Below are positions 27,883-36,744 of a DNA stretch of 64,000 bases, in pieces. The number at the start of each line of letters is the position of its first letter. The first letter of the stretch is position 1. The notes under the pieces were generated by a model. That model did not search any database. It saw nothing but the letters and a program-made list of their open reading frames with translations, and had not been told where the DNA came from. The DNA is from Aeromicrobium sp. (lineage in GTDB: Bacteria; Actinomycetota; Actinomycetes; Propionibacteriales; Nocardioidaceae), in the NCBI RefSeq assembly GCF_023146395.1, contig NZ_JAGLCD010000008.1:62001-126000 (forward strand), given 5' to 3'. Both the position numbers and the translations under genes were made by a program.

Positions 27883-28379
27883 GATGCACCTCCGATCTCG
27901 ACGTAGATGATGGTCTCGGTGTTCTCGGCGAGGAACTCGTCGTGCTGGTCGGTGTACGTGGCCCGTGACGTGACGATCAGCATCGCGGCGCCGGAGCCCG
28001 TGGTCTTCTCGACCACGTCGGTGATCTCCCACGTCGCGGTCACGACGTCCTCGGGGCGCAGGCGTCGTCCGAACACGTAGGAGTTGCCGCCGCGCACCTC
28101 CCGGGTGTCGGGGATCTGGATCCCCCAGCGGTGCCCGGCGTAGCCCTCGGCGTCCATCGGGAGCCCGGCGTACTGATTGGTCTCGCAGATCAACGTCGGC
28201 GGGGCGGTGACATCGGCGAGTCCCTGCTCCCGCGCGAACTGCGGATCGCGGTACAGCGGGTTGTCGTCGCCGATCGCCAGGCCGAAGTACCGGCCCGAGG
28301 CGGCACCGAACGGTTCCGGTGCCACGTAGACCCGCTGCTGCCCCACGAGGGCGCGGATCTCGTCGGTCAGCAGGCTCAC
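27879..28379 (-). CDS. MaoC-like N-terminal hotdog protein (non-catalytic-type subunit)
   Basis: A 166-residue hotdog protein of the MaoC N-terminal (FAS1_DH_region) type. Where an active hydratase has His after Asn-Pro, it reads IGDDNPLYRD, so the catalytic His is replaced, as in the structural half of heteromeric hydratases. The start is GTG at 28379, overlapping the RidA-like stop (GTGA). Tight coupling to 27367-27882 supports a two-subunit hydratase. Confidence 0.85.
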   Translation of the reverse strand: MSLLTDEIRALVGQQRVYVAPEPFGAASGRYFGLAIGDDNPLYRDPQFAREQGLADVTAPPTLICETNQYAGLPMDAEGYAGHRWGIQIPDTREVRGGNSYVFGRRLRPEDVVTATWEITDVVEKTTGSGAAMLIVTSRATYTDQHDEFLAENTETIIYVEIGGAS

Positions 28380-29638
28380 GCCGCACCCCCGTCGCCGGCG
28401 GCCGGGTAGAGGGCCATGGGAAAGACCTCCAGCAGGAACTCGTCACGCAGCAGGGCCTTGCAGATCGCTCCCGTCGAGGCGGGCCACGGGGGTGACAGCA
28501 GACGCTCCCGCACCGGCGCGACGGCCCGGTACTCGGGGATGGCCGACTCGACGCAGTACTCGACGGTCTCGAGCAGGTCGGCCGGACCGAGCCCGGCGTG
28601 CGCGAGCAGCTCCAGGATCGCGCCGAAGGTGGCCTCCGCCTGGGCACCAATGTCGTCCGGGTGCAGCGCTTCCTGCGTCTCCATGTCCAGCGCGGCGAAG
28701 CCGGACATGAACAGCGTGCGACCGGCCTTCACGCCCGGCGAGTAGGTCAGGGTGTCGTACCGGGACCAGCCCGGGTTGACCACCTCGAGCGGGTGCCGGG
28801 AGGCCGTGACGTCCATCGCCACGAGCACCCCGGGCGCGTGGAGCCGGCTCATGAGGATGCCACCCGCGCCGGGGTAGACGCCGCCGCCGCCGAGGCGCTC
28901 CTTGCGCACGCGGTGCGAGCGCCGGTACTCGTCGCGCGTCTCGGGCGTGGAGTAGTCGTAGGTCGTCACGGCGTGGTCGAGCGAGAGGCCGGTGTCACGC
29001 AGCAGCGCGTCGGCGCGATCGAGGCAGTAGGCGTACTGGCCCACGAAGTCGCCCGGGGAGACGACGTCGCCGCGCTCGTCGAGCGGCACGATCGTGGGCA
29101 GGTAGACGGTGCCGTCGTGACCCTCGCGGACCGGCGAGGCCAACCAGGTGCCGGCGTCGCGGGCCTCGCTCGCGACACGCAGCTCGGTGCCGCCGCCCTT
29201 GACCGCGTGCAGCTCGACCTCGAGGAACGCCGTGCGTCGCACGAGCCGCTCGACCACGACCGTGCGCACGACGGGCTCGTGCTCGCCGAACAGCTCGCGG
29301 CGGACCGAGGCCGCGGCCTCGTAGTCGGCCAGGCCCGACAGGGTGACGTTCTCGGTGACCCGCGTGACGTCCTCGGGACCGAGGCCGGCGCCCGCGAGGA
29401 TCGTGAGGACCTTCTCGTACGCGATGCGCGCCTGCCGCTCCATCGTGCCGCTGACCGTCATCTTGCCGACCTCGGCGTCGAACGCCGCCGACGTGTGGCC
29501 CGACGTCCACGCGGCGGTGTTGTTCGCCGCCCCGGGCCCGGCACCCCCGCCGAGGTCCTCGGACAGGCCGAGGCAGAACGTGAAGCCGTCGTAGGGGAAC
29601 CAGGGGAACTCCGCGGGGCGGATGGCGTTGAGCGTCAT
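28376..29638 (-). CDS. three-domain RidA/YjgF-like protein
   Basis: A 420-residue protein built of three RidA-like (YjgF/chorismate-mutase-like fold) units at about residues 30-145, 165-285 and 295-415, so one chain may form the trimer that RidA normally makes from three. Each unit has the AxxxxxxLxxAGLxxxD helix pattern (for example ILAGAGLGPEDV and LLAHAGLGPADL). The substrate-binding Arg of enamine/imine deaminases is not conserved in unit 3. Function unknown; it may protect from or process reactive enamines. It overlaps both neighbours by 4 bp. Confidence 0.82.
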   Translation of the reverse strand: MTLNAIRPAEFPWFPYDGFTFCLGLSEDLGGGAGPGAANNTAAWTSGHTSAAFDAEVGKMTVSGTMERQARIAYEKVLTILAGAGLGPEDVTRVTENVTLSGLADYEAAASVRRELFGEHEPVVRTVVVERLVRRTAFLEVELHAVKGGGTELRVASEARDAGTWLASPVREGHDGTVYLPTIVPLDERGDVVSPGDFVGQYAYCLDRADALLRDTGLSLDHAVTTYDYSTPETRDEYRRSHRVRKERLGGGGVYPGAGGILMSRLHAPGVLVAMDVTASRHPLEVVNPGWSRYDTLTYSPGVKAGRTLFMSGFAALDMETQEALHPDDIGAQAEATFGAILELLAHAGLGPADLLETVEYCVESAIPEYRAVAPVRERLLSPPWPASTGAICKALLRDEFLLEVFPMALYPAAGDGGAA

Positions 29639-31017
29639 GACGGACCTCCAGGGCCGGGGGCAGGGTGACAGGCGGCGTGGAGCGCTGCGACGAGCTCGTC
29701 CAGGCCGGGCTCGTCGGCGAGGTGCTCCACGCGGTCGGCGACGGCGCGGCCCTCGGGGCCGGCGTTGCCGAAGAACTTCTCGAGCAGCTGGGCGTCGGTC
29801 AGCGGGTGCGCGGTCGTCCCGGCGCTCCCGGCGACCGATCCGATCACCTCACGACCGTCGGACAGGCGGACGACGACCCGACCGGGGGCGTCGGCGGCGT
29901 GACCCGTCGGCGCCGTCACGTTCCAGGCGACACGGGCGGCGAGATCGGCGACCTCGCTCCGCGCGAGCGAGGCGGGCTCGTAGGTGGCCAGGCCGACGGT
30001 GCCGTCGAGGAGCATCGCGGCCGTGCTCCACGGCAGGGAGAACTTGGCGGCGTACGGGGAATGGGGGTGGGCCAGGTCGCGGTCGGGCGGACACACCGTG
30101 GGCGCCGAGTCAGGGTGTACGTCCGCGACGACCGACACGACGTCGGCGGCGCCGAAACCCTCGCGCGCGGCGACCTCGCGGACCGCGTCGAGCGTGACGT
30201 GCATGAGCTGGCAGGCGGGATACGGCTTGATCCCGATCCGCGTGGTCTCCCACCGCTCGCCCAGCCGCTCCACGACGCTGGCCGGGTCGGCCGGCACGCC
30301 TGACAGGGCGTCGTACAGACCGTGGGGCCCGTCGAGGACCGTCTCGGGGCCGCTCGCGCCGGCGGCGGCCAGACGCGCGGCCAGAATGCCGGCGTGCGAG
30401 GCCAGGCCGGGGTGCAGCTGCTTGGTGGAGGCTCCGGTGCCGAGGAAGGCGAGCAGGCCACCGGCCTGGCTCCCGGCGATGCCGAGGGCGTCGGTGGCCG
30501 TCGCGGCGTCCTGGCCGGTCAGGCGGGACGTGACGAGCGCCGAGGAGAAGACCCCGGCGACCATCGTCGCGTGCAGGCCACGGGTGTGGAAGCCGTGCGG
30601 GGCGGCCGCGGCGATGCGGCACACCGTCTCGTACCCGACGACCGCGGCGTCGAGGGCCTGCCGGCCCGTGGCTCCGACCTGCTGTCCGACGGCGAGGACC
30701 GCCGGGAGCACGACCGCGGTGGCGTGCACCAGGCCTCCGGCATGCGTGTCGTCGAAGTCGAGCGCGTGCACCAGCGCGCCCGTCGCGAGCGCCGCGGCCG
30801 GGGCGCCGATGCGCTCCTGGCTGCCGAGCGGCGCGGCCTCGGGAGGACCACCGAGGCCGGACGCGACCTCCAGCACCGCGTCGACGGCCCCGGAGCGGTG
30901 GCCCGCGACCGCGGCGCCGAACCCGTCGAGCAGGTGGCGCCGTGCGGCGGCATCGACTGCGGCGGGCACCTCGAGCGGGGCGGTCCCCCACTCGGCGAGC
31001 CGGCGCGCCGTCGTCAT
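29635..31017 (-). CDS. MmgE/PrpD family dehydratase or isomerase
   Basis: A 460-residue protein of the MmgE/PrpD family (2-methylcitrate dehydratase, iminodisuccinate epimerase, cis-aconitate decarboxylase relatives). Typical segments are HALDFDDTHAGGLVH, HGFHTRGLHATMVAG and IKPYPACQLMHVTLDA. Which reaction it catalyses cannot be told; members act on tricarboxylates and related acids. It starts at the ATG at 31017 overlapping the CoA-transferase stop, and its own stop overlaps the RidA-like start. Confidence 0.88.
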   Translation of the reverse strand: MTTARRLAEWGTAPLEVPAAVDAAARRHLLDGFGAAVAGHRSGAVDAVLEVASGLGGPPEAAPLGSQERIGAPAAALATGALVHALDFDDTHAGGLVHATAVVLPAVLAVGQQVGATGRQALDAAVVGYETVCRIAAAAPHGFHTRGLHATMVAGVFSSALVTSRLTGQDAATATDALGIAGSQAGGLLAFLGTGASTKQLHPGLASHAGILAARLAAAGASGPETVLDGPHGLYDALSGVPADPASVVERLGERWETTRIGIKPYPACQLMHVTLDAVREVAAREGFGAADVVSVVADVHPDSAPTVCPPDRDLAHPHSPYAAKFSLPWSTAAMLLDGTVGLATYEPASLARSEVADLAARVAWNVTAPTGHAADAPGRVVVRLSDGREVIGSVAGSAGTTAHPLTDAQLLEKFFGNAGPEGRAVADRVEHLADEPGLDELVAALHAACHPAPGPGGPS

Positions 31018-32261
31018 CGCGCGGCGGCCTCCGTCTCGGCAGTCGTGGGCTCGACCGGAGCCACGGCTCCGAACGCGCCGCGGCGTCGCAGCTCCTCCAC
31101 CGCGTCCGCGTCGAGGTTCAGCACGTCGGCGGCGACCTCGTCGAGGTGCTCGCCGCGCTGCGGGGCGCGGCGGTACTCCGGGACGGTCGACCCGACACGC
31201 ACGGGTGAGCCGAGCTGCTGCAGGGTGCCGTAGTGCGGGTGCTCGGTCTCCACGATCAGCTGGCGCGCCAGCGTGTGCGGATCGGTCAGCGCCGCCTCGA
31301 CGTCGTTGATGGGGCCGCACGGGATCGAGGCCGCGTAGAGCTCGGGCAGCCAGTCGTCGACGGTGCGCTCGCGGAAGATGTCCTCCAGCAGGCCGACCAG
31401 CTCGGTCTGGTTCTCCCGGCGCGACGCGAACGAGGCGAAGGGCGAGTCCTGCTCGGCCCACTCCGGGTGCCCCACGACCTTCGCGAGACGCTGCCAGAAC
31501 TTCTCCTTGGCGCACCCGACGACCATCCAGCCGTCCTTGGCCTCGAAGGCCTGGAACGGGACGAGCGAGGGGTGGGCCGAGTGGCTGGTGCGCACGGGCT
31601 CGAAGTCGGCGTTGAGCTTCCACGTGGCCAGGTACGCCAGCATCGTGACCGCGGTGTCGTACAGGCTCACGTCGCAGTCCATGCCCACGCCGTCACGGCG
31701 AGCCGCATGGACCCCGGCCAGCAGCGACATCGCGGCGACGAAGCCGCCGGAGTAGTCCACGAGCGACAACCCGCTCTTGGTCGGGGGACCGTCGGGCTCA
31801 CCGGTCAGGTCCATCCACCCGGCCAGGCCCTGGAGCACGTAGTCGTAGCCGGGCTCGGTGGACCGGGGGCCGGTCATGCCGAAGCCGGTCAACGAGACGC
31901 ACACGATCGCGGGGTTCAGGTGCTTGAGGTCGTCGTACATCAGCCGCATCTTGGCCGGCACGTCGCCGCGCAGGTTGGAGTAGACGACGTCGGAGACCTT
32001 GACGAGCTCCTCGAAGACCTCCCGGCCCGCCTCGCTCGTGAGGTCGAGCGAGAGGCTGCGCTTGTTGCGGTTGAACGTCTCGAAGAACAGCGAGTCCTCC
32101 CCCTCGGCGAAGGGTGGGACGTAGCGGCCGACGTCGCCGCCGACCCGCGGGTCCTCGATCTTGATGACCTCGGCGCCGAGGTCGGCCAGGTGGACCGTGC
32201 CGAACGGGCCGGCCCCGTACTGCTCGACCGCGATGATGCGGATGTCTTCCAGCGGCTTCAT
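31014..32261 (-). CDS. CaiB/BaiF family (type III) CoA-transferase
   Basis: Transfers CoA between carboxylic acids. It has 415 residues. The N-terminal VEQYGAGPFGTVHLADLGAEVIKIE and FFETFNRNKRSLSLDL segments are family hallmarks, and the probable nucleophilic Asp lies in EPGYDYVLQG. It may activate the pathway acid (itaconate-, mesaconate- or succinate-like) or exchange CoA between intermediates. It lies between the LLM and MmgE/PrpD genes with 4-bp overlaps on both sides. Confidence 0.93.
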   Translation of the reverse strand: MKPLEDIRIIAVEQYGAGPFGTVHLADLGAEVIKIEDPRVGGDVGRYVPPFAEGEDSLFFETFNRNKRSLSLDLTSEAGREVFEELVKVSDVVYSNLRGDVPAKMRLMYDDLKHLNPAIVCVSLTGFGMTGPRSTEPGYDYVLQGLAGWMDLTGEPDGPPTKSGLSLVDYSGGFVAAMSLLAGVHAARRDGVGMDCDVSLYDTAVTMLAYLATWKLNADFEPVRTSHSAHPSLVPFQAFEAKDGWMVVGCAKEKFWQRLAKVVGHPEWAEQDSPFASFASRRENQTELVGLLEDIFRERTVDDWLPELYAASIPCGPINDVEAALTDPHTLARQLIVETEHPHYGTLQQLGSPVRVGSTVPEYRRAPQRGEHLDEVAADVLNLDADAVEELRRRGAFGAVAPVEPTTAETEAAAR

Positions 32262-33298
32262 CGGTTCGCTCCCGTGAACTCGGCGATCATGTCGATGATC
32301 GCGTCCTGGGCGACGCGCGTGTCCTGCGCCGCGATGCCGTGCGTGGGCGGGCTGAGCTTGATCGAGTCAGCCACGCCGTCGTAGGCCGCGACGCGGGCGA
32401 CGACCTCGTCGCGGGTGCCGCTCAGGGTCAGGGCGTCGACCATCTCGTCGCCGACGACGTCGGCGAGGTAGTCGGCGCCCGTGCCGGCCCGGAAGGTCTC
32501 GATGACCTTCTGCTGCCCCTCACCGATGCCGTGGAACTCGAACATCTCGACGTAGGAGCGCACCGTGGCGTAGAAGCCCACCAGCCCTGCGGCCCGGCGC
32601 CGGGCCACGGAGCCGTCGGCGTCGATCGAGCAGCACGCCGAGACGACGACGTCGAGGTCCTCGCGGTTCTTGCCCTCGGCCCGGTCGATCCCGGCCTGCA
32701 GGTCGGGCAGCAGACGCTCGGCGAGATAGGCCGGCGAGCACAGCTCGTGGCTGATCCAGCCGTCGCCGACCTGACCCGCCAGCCGCATCATGTACGGACC
32801 CATGGCCGCCAGGTACACCGGGATGTCGGGTCGGACGACCGGGAACGGACGCTCGTAGCCGCGGATGTGCATGGGCTCCCAGTCGCCCTCGGTCCGCATC
32901 GTCTCGCCCGTCGTGGCGGTCGACCAGAAGAGCCGGATGTTGCGCACGGTCTCGCGCATGTGCGGCACCGGCTTGCCGAACTCGACGTTGTGCCAGTCCT
33001 CGTTGAGACGCTGCACGCCCGAGCCGAGTCCCAGCACGAACCGGCCCCCGCTCATCTCGTCGAGGTCGAGCGCCTCCAGGGCCGTGACCATCGGGCTGCG
33101 GGTGAAGGCGAGCAGGATCGCGGTGCCGACCTTGGCGGTGCTGGTGCCGGCCGCGAGGGCCGCGGCCGTGATCGTCGCGCTGCGGTGGAGCTCGGAGGTC
33201 CACAGGACCTCGGCCCCCGCCTCCTCGGCGCGACGACCGGCCTCGACGACCTCGGCCAGCGTCTCGCCCCAGGGCTGGTAGGTGATGCGCAGACTCAT
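32258..33298 (-). CDS. LLM-class F420-dependent oxidoreductase
   Basis: A 346-residue luciferase-fold enzyme whose pattern (SLRITYQPWGET, ELHRSATITAAALAAGTS, VTALEALDLDEMSGGRFVLGLGSG) resembles the F420-dependent dehydrogenase/reductase group more than FMN oxygenases. It probably moves a hydride to or from a pathway intermediate. It is second in the twelve-gene operon. Co-regulation of npdG and fbiC by the same operator type fits F420 use. ATGA overlaps lie on both sides. Confidence 0.88.
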   Translation of the reverse strand: MSLRITYQPWGETLAEVVEAGRRAEEAGAEVLWTSELHRSATITAAALAAGTSTAKVGTAILLAFTRSPMVTALEALDLDEMSGGRFVLGLGSGVQRLNEDWHNVEFGKPVPHMRETVRNIRLFWSTATTGETMRTEGDWEPMHIRGYERPFPVVRPDIPVYLAAMGPYMMRLAGQVGDGWISHELCSPAYLAERLLPDLQAGIDRAEGKNREDLDVVVSACCSIDADGSVARRRAAGLVGFYATVRSYVEMFEFHGIGEGQQKVIETFRAGTGADYLADVVGDEMVDALTLSGTRDEVVARVAAYDGVADSIKLSPPTHGIAAQDTRVAQDAIIDMIAEFTGANR

Positions 33299-33840
33299 CG
33301 GGAGGCCTCGCGCGCCGCCTCCGAGTCCAGCGAGAGCGGGATCTCGGCCTCGGGGAAGATGCCGTCGAGCTGCTCGGCACCGCGCTTGTACACGTAGAAC
33401 GTGCGCTTGAACGAGCACACCTCGACGGCGTCCTGGTTCAGGGTGCGGGTGCGCACCGTGACGATTCCCGCGTGGGGCCGCGAGCCGGACTCACGCTTGT
33501 CGAGCACCAAGGACTCGCTGTACAGCGTGTCCCCGGAGAAGACCGGCTTGGTCATCTTGATGTCGTCCCACCCGAGGTTCGAGAAGGAGTTCTGCGTCAG
33601 GTCGGTGACGCTCTGGCCCACCGCGATCGCGAGGGTCAGCGTCGAGACGACGAGAGGCTTGCCGAACTCCGACTTGGCCGCCCACTCGGTGTTGAAGTGC
33701 ATCTGAGCGGTGTTCATCGTGAGCAACGTGAACCAGGTGTTGTCAGCCTCGGTGACGGTCCGGCCGAGCGGGTGGCGATAGACGTCCCCGACCTCGAAGT
33801 CCTCGTAGAACCGACCGACCCAGCCCTGCTTGTGGCCCAT
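33295..33840 (-). CDS. MaoC-family hydratase, itaconyl-/mesaconyl-CoA hydratase-like
   Basis: A 181-residue single-hotdog MaoC protein. The opening GRFYEDFEVGDVYRHPLGRTVTEADN is the pattern of mesaconyl- and itaconyl-CoA hydratases and of the mycobacterial MaoC next to citE and fadE19. Active-site Asp (EADN) and His (MHFN) are present. It is the first gene of the operon, 33 bp downstream of a TTGACC-17-TATGCT promoter, with AGAAGG before the ATG at 33840. The same operon contains a CitE-like lyase, which fits a citramalyl- or methylmalyl-CoA route. Confidence 0.88.
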   Translation of the reverse strand: MGHKQGWVGRFYEDFEVGDVYRHPLGRTVTEADNTWFTLLTMNTAQMHFNTEWAAKSEFGKPLVVSTLTLAIAVGQSVTDLTQNSFSNLGWDDIKMTKPVFSGDTLYSESLVLDKRESGSRPHAGIVTVRTRTLNQDAVEVCSFKRTFYVYKRGAEQLDGIFPEAEIPLSLDSEAAREASR

Positions 33841-33872
33841 GATTGCCTTCTTCCGTCCGACGTGGTGACCCC

Positions 33873-33901
33873 AGCATAAATGTCGGACGATTGACGGTCA
33901 A
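33873..33901 (-). promoter_or_regulatory. promoter of the twelve-gene operon with operator in the spacer
   Basis: On the minus strand TTGACC (33901-33896), a 17-bp spacer and TATGCT (33878-33873) form a good housekeeping-type promoter. The spacer holds the operator-like TGTCGGACG (plus strand 33881-33889). A second related site, CGTCCGACG, is at 33854-33862 just downstream of the start of transcription. Binding there would block RNA polymerase. Confidence 0.65.
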
Positions 33902-33969
33902 GATCCTCTCACACACTTTCGGAGAGTCTTCACGCCTGAAATGCGGTCACGTGATGACGCAGGCCGAAA

Positions 33970-33978
33970 AGTCTGACA
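33970..33978. promoter_or_regulatory. operator-like AGTCTGACA just downstream of gntR
   Basis: AGTCTGACA matches 8 of 9 bases of TGTCTGACA. It touches the gntR stop codon (33979-33981) and lies about 70 bp upstream of the MaoC promoter, so it may be an auxiliary site for the regulator. Confidence 0.4.
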
Positions 33979-34770
33979 TCAGGGCGTGTGGGTGCGGTCC
34001 CGGTAGGTCCCCCGGAGGCGGACGAGGTGCTCACGCATCGCCTCCGCGGCCCGCTCGGGGTCACGGTCGGCGATCGCCTCGAGGATCTCCTCGTGGTCGT
34101 GGTCGACGTCGTCCCAGAAGCGGGGCTCGACGTCCGGGTCGAGGAACTTGGTCTGCAGGACCCGGAACACCGGTTCGGTGACGATCTCGAGGAGGGCGTT
34201 GCTCGAGCTCTGCAGCACGACCCCGTGGAAGTTGCGGTGCTCCTTGAAGCGCATGCCGCGGCCCCGCGAGATCTTCTCCCGCTCGACGGCCTCCCGCATG
34301 GCCTCCAGGTGGTGGGCCTCACGGCGCTCGGCCGCGAGCCGGGCGGCCGGGACCTCGAGGATCTCGCGGGCCTCCAGCATGTGCGCGACGGTGACGTCGT
34401 CGGTGCCCGACATGAGTCCCAGGCTGGTCTCGAGGTAGTCGCTGACCTGGCCGAGCTCGACGCGCCGCACGAACGTGCCGCCCGTCGTGCCGCGGGCGGT
34501 CTCGACCAGGTCACGGGAGGTCAGGACGCGCAGGGCCTCACGAACCGTGCTCCGGCTGACCCCGAAGATCGCCGACAGCTCGGTCTCGGAGGGCAGGCGG
34601 TCGCCCGCGGCGAGCGACCCGTCGAGGATGCGGTCCAGGAGCTGGTCGGCGACCTGCTGGTAGGCCGGACGCACACGGCTCACCGAGAGTCCGTCGCTCC
34701 CCCGTCCGCCGCCCGGACGATCGACGAGCCCCCGCCCCGGCGTGCTCGCCGAGATCGTGTCCTTGGCCAT
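33979..34770 (-). CDS. GntR-family (FCD/FadR-type) transcriptional regulator
   Basis: A 263-residue regulator. Residues about 35-105 are a GntR winged helix (RPAYQQVADQLLD, GDRLPSETELSAIFGVSRSTVREAL, TRGGTF-type wing). Residues about 120-255 are an all-helical FCD effector domain with likely metal/ligand residues in NFHG, HDHEEIL and MREHL. FadR-type regulators bind GT-N3-AC palindromes, which is the core seen at all promoters of the region. The ATG at 34770 has AGGAGGAA four bases upstream. It is the last gene of the transporter operon, so it may be autoregulated through the 43.6-kb promoter. Confidence 0.93.
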   Translation of the reverse strand: MAKDTISASTPGRGLVDRPGGGRGSDGLSVSRVRPAYQQVADQLLDRILDGSLAAGDRLPSETELSAIFGVSRSTVREALRVLTSRDLVETARGTTGGTFVRRVELGQVSDYLETSLGLMSGTDDVTVAHMLEAREILEVPAARLAAERREAHHLEAMREAVEREKISRGRGMRFKEHRNFHGVVLQSSSNALLEIVTEPVFRVLQTKFLDPDVEPRFWDDVDHDHEEILEAIADRDPERAAEAMREHLVRLRGTYRDRTHTP

Positions 34771-34789
34771 GCTTCCTCCTGGTGTCTCC

Positions 34790-36328
34790 TCAGCGCGAGG
34801 TCGGTGAGGACCGCGCGATGTAGTCCTCACGGATGTCTCGCTTGAGAATCTTCCCACTGGGATTGCGCGGAAGGTGCTCCACGACATGCCACTCCCGCGG
34901 GACCTTGTACTTGGCCACGCCAGCGCGCACGTGGTCCTCGACCCCGGTGACGTCGACCGTGACACCGCGACGCGCGACCACGAAAGCCGTCACCCGCTCA
35001 CCGTAGACGTCGTCGGGCACGCCCACGACGGCCACGTCGTCGATGTGCGGGTGCTGCGCGACGACCTCCTCGATCTCGCGCGGGTAGATGTTGACCCCGC
35101 CCGCGATGATCATGTCCTTCTTGCGGTCGACGATCGAGATGAAGCCCTCCTCGTCGCGCACCGCGATGTCGCCGACCGTGATGAAGCCGTCCTCGGTCGT
35201 GGCCTCCCGGGTCGCCTCCTCGTTCTTGAGGTAGCCCTTCATGAGCATCGGCGACCGGGCGAAGAGCTCCCCGGGCTCCCCGGGCCCGACCTCCTGGCCG
35301 TCCTCACCGAGCAGGCGCACCTCGTTCATGAACCACGGGTGTCCGACGCTTCCGGGCTTGCGCAGCGAGTCCTCCGGACGCAGGTCCGTCACGACGGCAC
35401 ACTCGGTCGAGCCGTAGAGCTCGTGGATTCCCACCCCGGGGAACGCCTCGTGGACCCACTTCTTGAGCTCGATCGGCAGGGCCGCCGCGTTGAAGTACAA
35501 GGTGCGCAGCGCCGAGAGGTCGTACGCCGCCGCAGGCTCCTCGACCAGGCGCCGGATCTGCTGAGCGTGCGTCGGCACCAGGAACACCGTGCTCACCCGC
35601 TGCTCGGCCAGGCCCCGCAGGAACTGCTCGGGGTCCCACGAGCGCAGGACCGTGGTCGTGCCACCGAGCTGCGGCCCCGCGTAGGCGAAGGCAAAGCCGG
35701 CTCCGTGGTACAGCGGTGCGACGGCCATCGTCGACGTCGAGGGGCCGAGCCCGTACTCGATCGCGGAGGCGTAGTTGTTGAGGACCCGGCCGCGGTGCGT
35801 CAGCACGACGCCCTTCGGCAAGCCTGTCGTGCCGGAGGTGTAGGTGATGCAGAAGGGATCGGTCTCGGAGACAGCGACCCGGGGATCGACCGCATGGGCC
35901 CCGGCGAGGAACGTCTCGTAGTCCAGCCCTGCCTCGCCCTGGAAGGACAGCACCGTCGCGAGCTCGTCGACCAGGGTGCCGGCACGGTCGGCCAGGGTGT
36001 CGTCGAGGATCAGCGCCACGGCCTCGGAGTGCCCGACCACGTACGCGTTGTCGGGCGCGGCGTTCTTGGGGTTGAGCGGCACCATCGGCAGGCCGGCCTT
36101 GGCGAGCGCGGTCGCGACCTCGAAGTACTCCATGCGGTTCCCGGCGAGGACCGCGACGGGCTCGCCAGGCCTCAGACCACGCGCGAGCAACCCGGACGCG
36201 AGCCGGTTGGAACGGTCATCGAGCGCGGCGAACGTCAGGCGCCGGTCGCCGTCGATCACTGCGGTGCGGTGCGGGGTCGCGCGGCCGAACTCGCGGACGC
36301 CCGACGCCATGTTGAGCTGGGTGCTCAC
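34790..36328 (-). CDS. acyl-CoA synthetase (AMP-forming, class I adenylate-forming)
   Basis: Activates a carboxylic acid with ATP and CoA; 512 residues. AMP-binding motif YTSGTTGLPKGVVLTHRG, ELYGSTECA, the GDI-x-DEEGFISIVDRKKDMI hinge and the catalytic Lys in PSGKILKR are present. The start is GTG at 36328 with AGGAGG just upstream, overlapping the hotdog gene stop. Acid substrate unknown; encoded beside an importer, it probably activates the imported compound. Confidence 0.94.
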   Translation of the reverse strand: MSTQLNMASGVREFGRATPHRTAVIDGDRRLTFAALDDRSNRLASGLLARGLRPGEPVAVLAGNRMEYFEVATALAKAGLPMVPLNPKNAAPDNAYVVGHSEAVALILDDTLADRAGTLVDELATVLSFQGEAGLDYETFLAGAHAVDPRVAVSETDPFCITYTSGTTGLPKGVVLTHRGRVLNNYASAIEYGLGPSTSTMAVAPLYHGAGFAFAYAGPQLGGTTTVLRSWDPEQFLRGLAEQRVSTVFLVPTHAQQIRRLVEEPAAAYDLSALRTLYFNAAALPIELKKWVHEAFPGVGIHELYGSTECAVVTDLRPEDSLRKPGSVGHPWFMNEVRLLGEDGQEVGPGEPGELFARSPMLMKGYLKNEEATREATTEDGFITVGDIAVRDEEGFISIVDRKKDMIIAGGVNIYPREIEEVVAQHPHIDDVAVVGVPDDVYGERVTAFVVARRGVTVDVTGVEDHVRAGVAKYKVPREWHVVEHLPRNPSGKILKRDIREDYIARSSPTSR

Positions 36329-36744
36329 GGTGCCTCCTCGTGGGGGACGGAATTGACCAGCATCAGGACCTCGGCCGTCGCAAGGACGCCGTCGGCCCCG
36401 TCGATCGCGGTCCAGGTCCACTCCTGCAACGTCTTGCCCGAGCTCGTGGTCCGGCTCGCGCCCGGCGCCAGTCGGACCCGGACCGTGGTGCCTGCCACGA
36501 CCATCGCGGCGAACGAGACCCGGCGGATCTCGACCATCGCGATCGCGTGGTCCAGCACCCCGGACTGCTCGACCAGACCGCCCATGAGCAGCAGCAGGCC
36601 CTGCCCGGGCAGAGGCCGCCCGGCGTCGGTCCGCTGGAACAGCGGGTGCGTGTAGCCGCCCGTCGACACGAGCGTCTCGATCGTCTCGGCGGTGACCTCG
36701 ACCGCAGGCGTCGCGATCACCGGATCAGCGGAGGCCGGAAACAT
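36325..36744 (-). CDS. MaoC/hotdog-fold protein, possible thioesterase or hydratase
   Basis: A 139-residue hotdog-type protein. Segments GGYTHPLFQ and PGQGLLLLMGGLVEQSG are like MaoC-type hydratases and thioesterases, while the Asp-His pair of active hydratases is not clear. The ATG at 36744 lies inside the end of the enoyl-CoA hydratase gene (20-bp overlap) with GGGGGGA five bases upstream. The stop overlaps the acyl-CoA synthetase start. Confidence 0.75.
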   Translation of the reverse strand: MFPASADPVIATPAVEVTAETIETLVSTGGYTHPLFQRTDAGRPLPGQGLLLLMGGLVEQSGVLDHAIAMVEIRRVSFAAMVVAGTTVRVRLAPGASRTTSSGKTLQEWTWTAIDGADGVLATAEVLMLVNSVPHEEAP

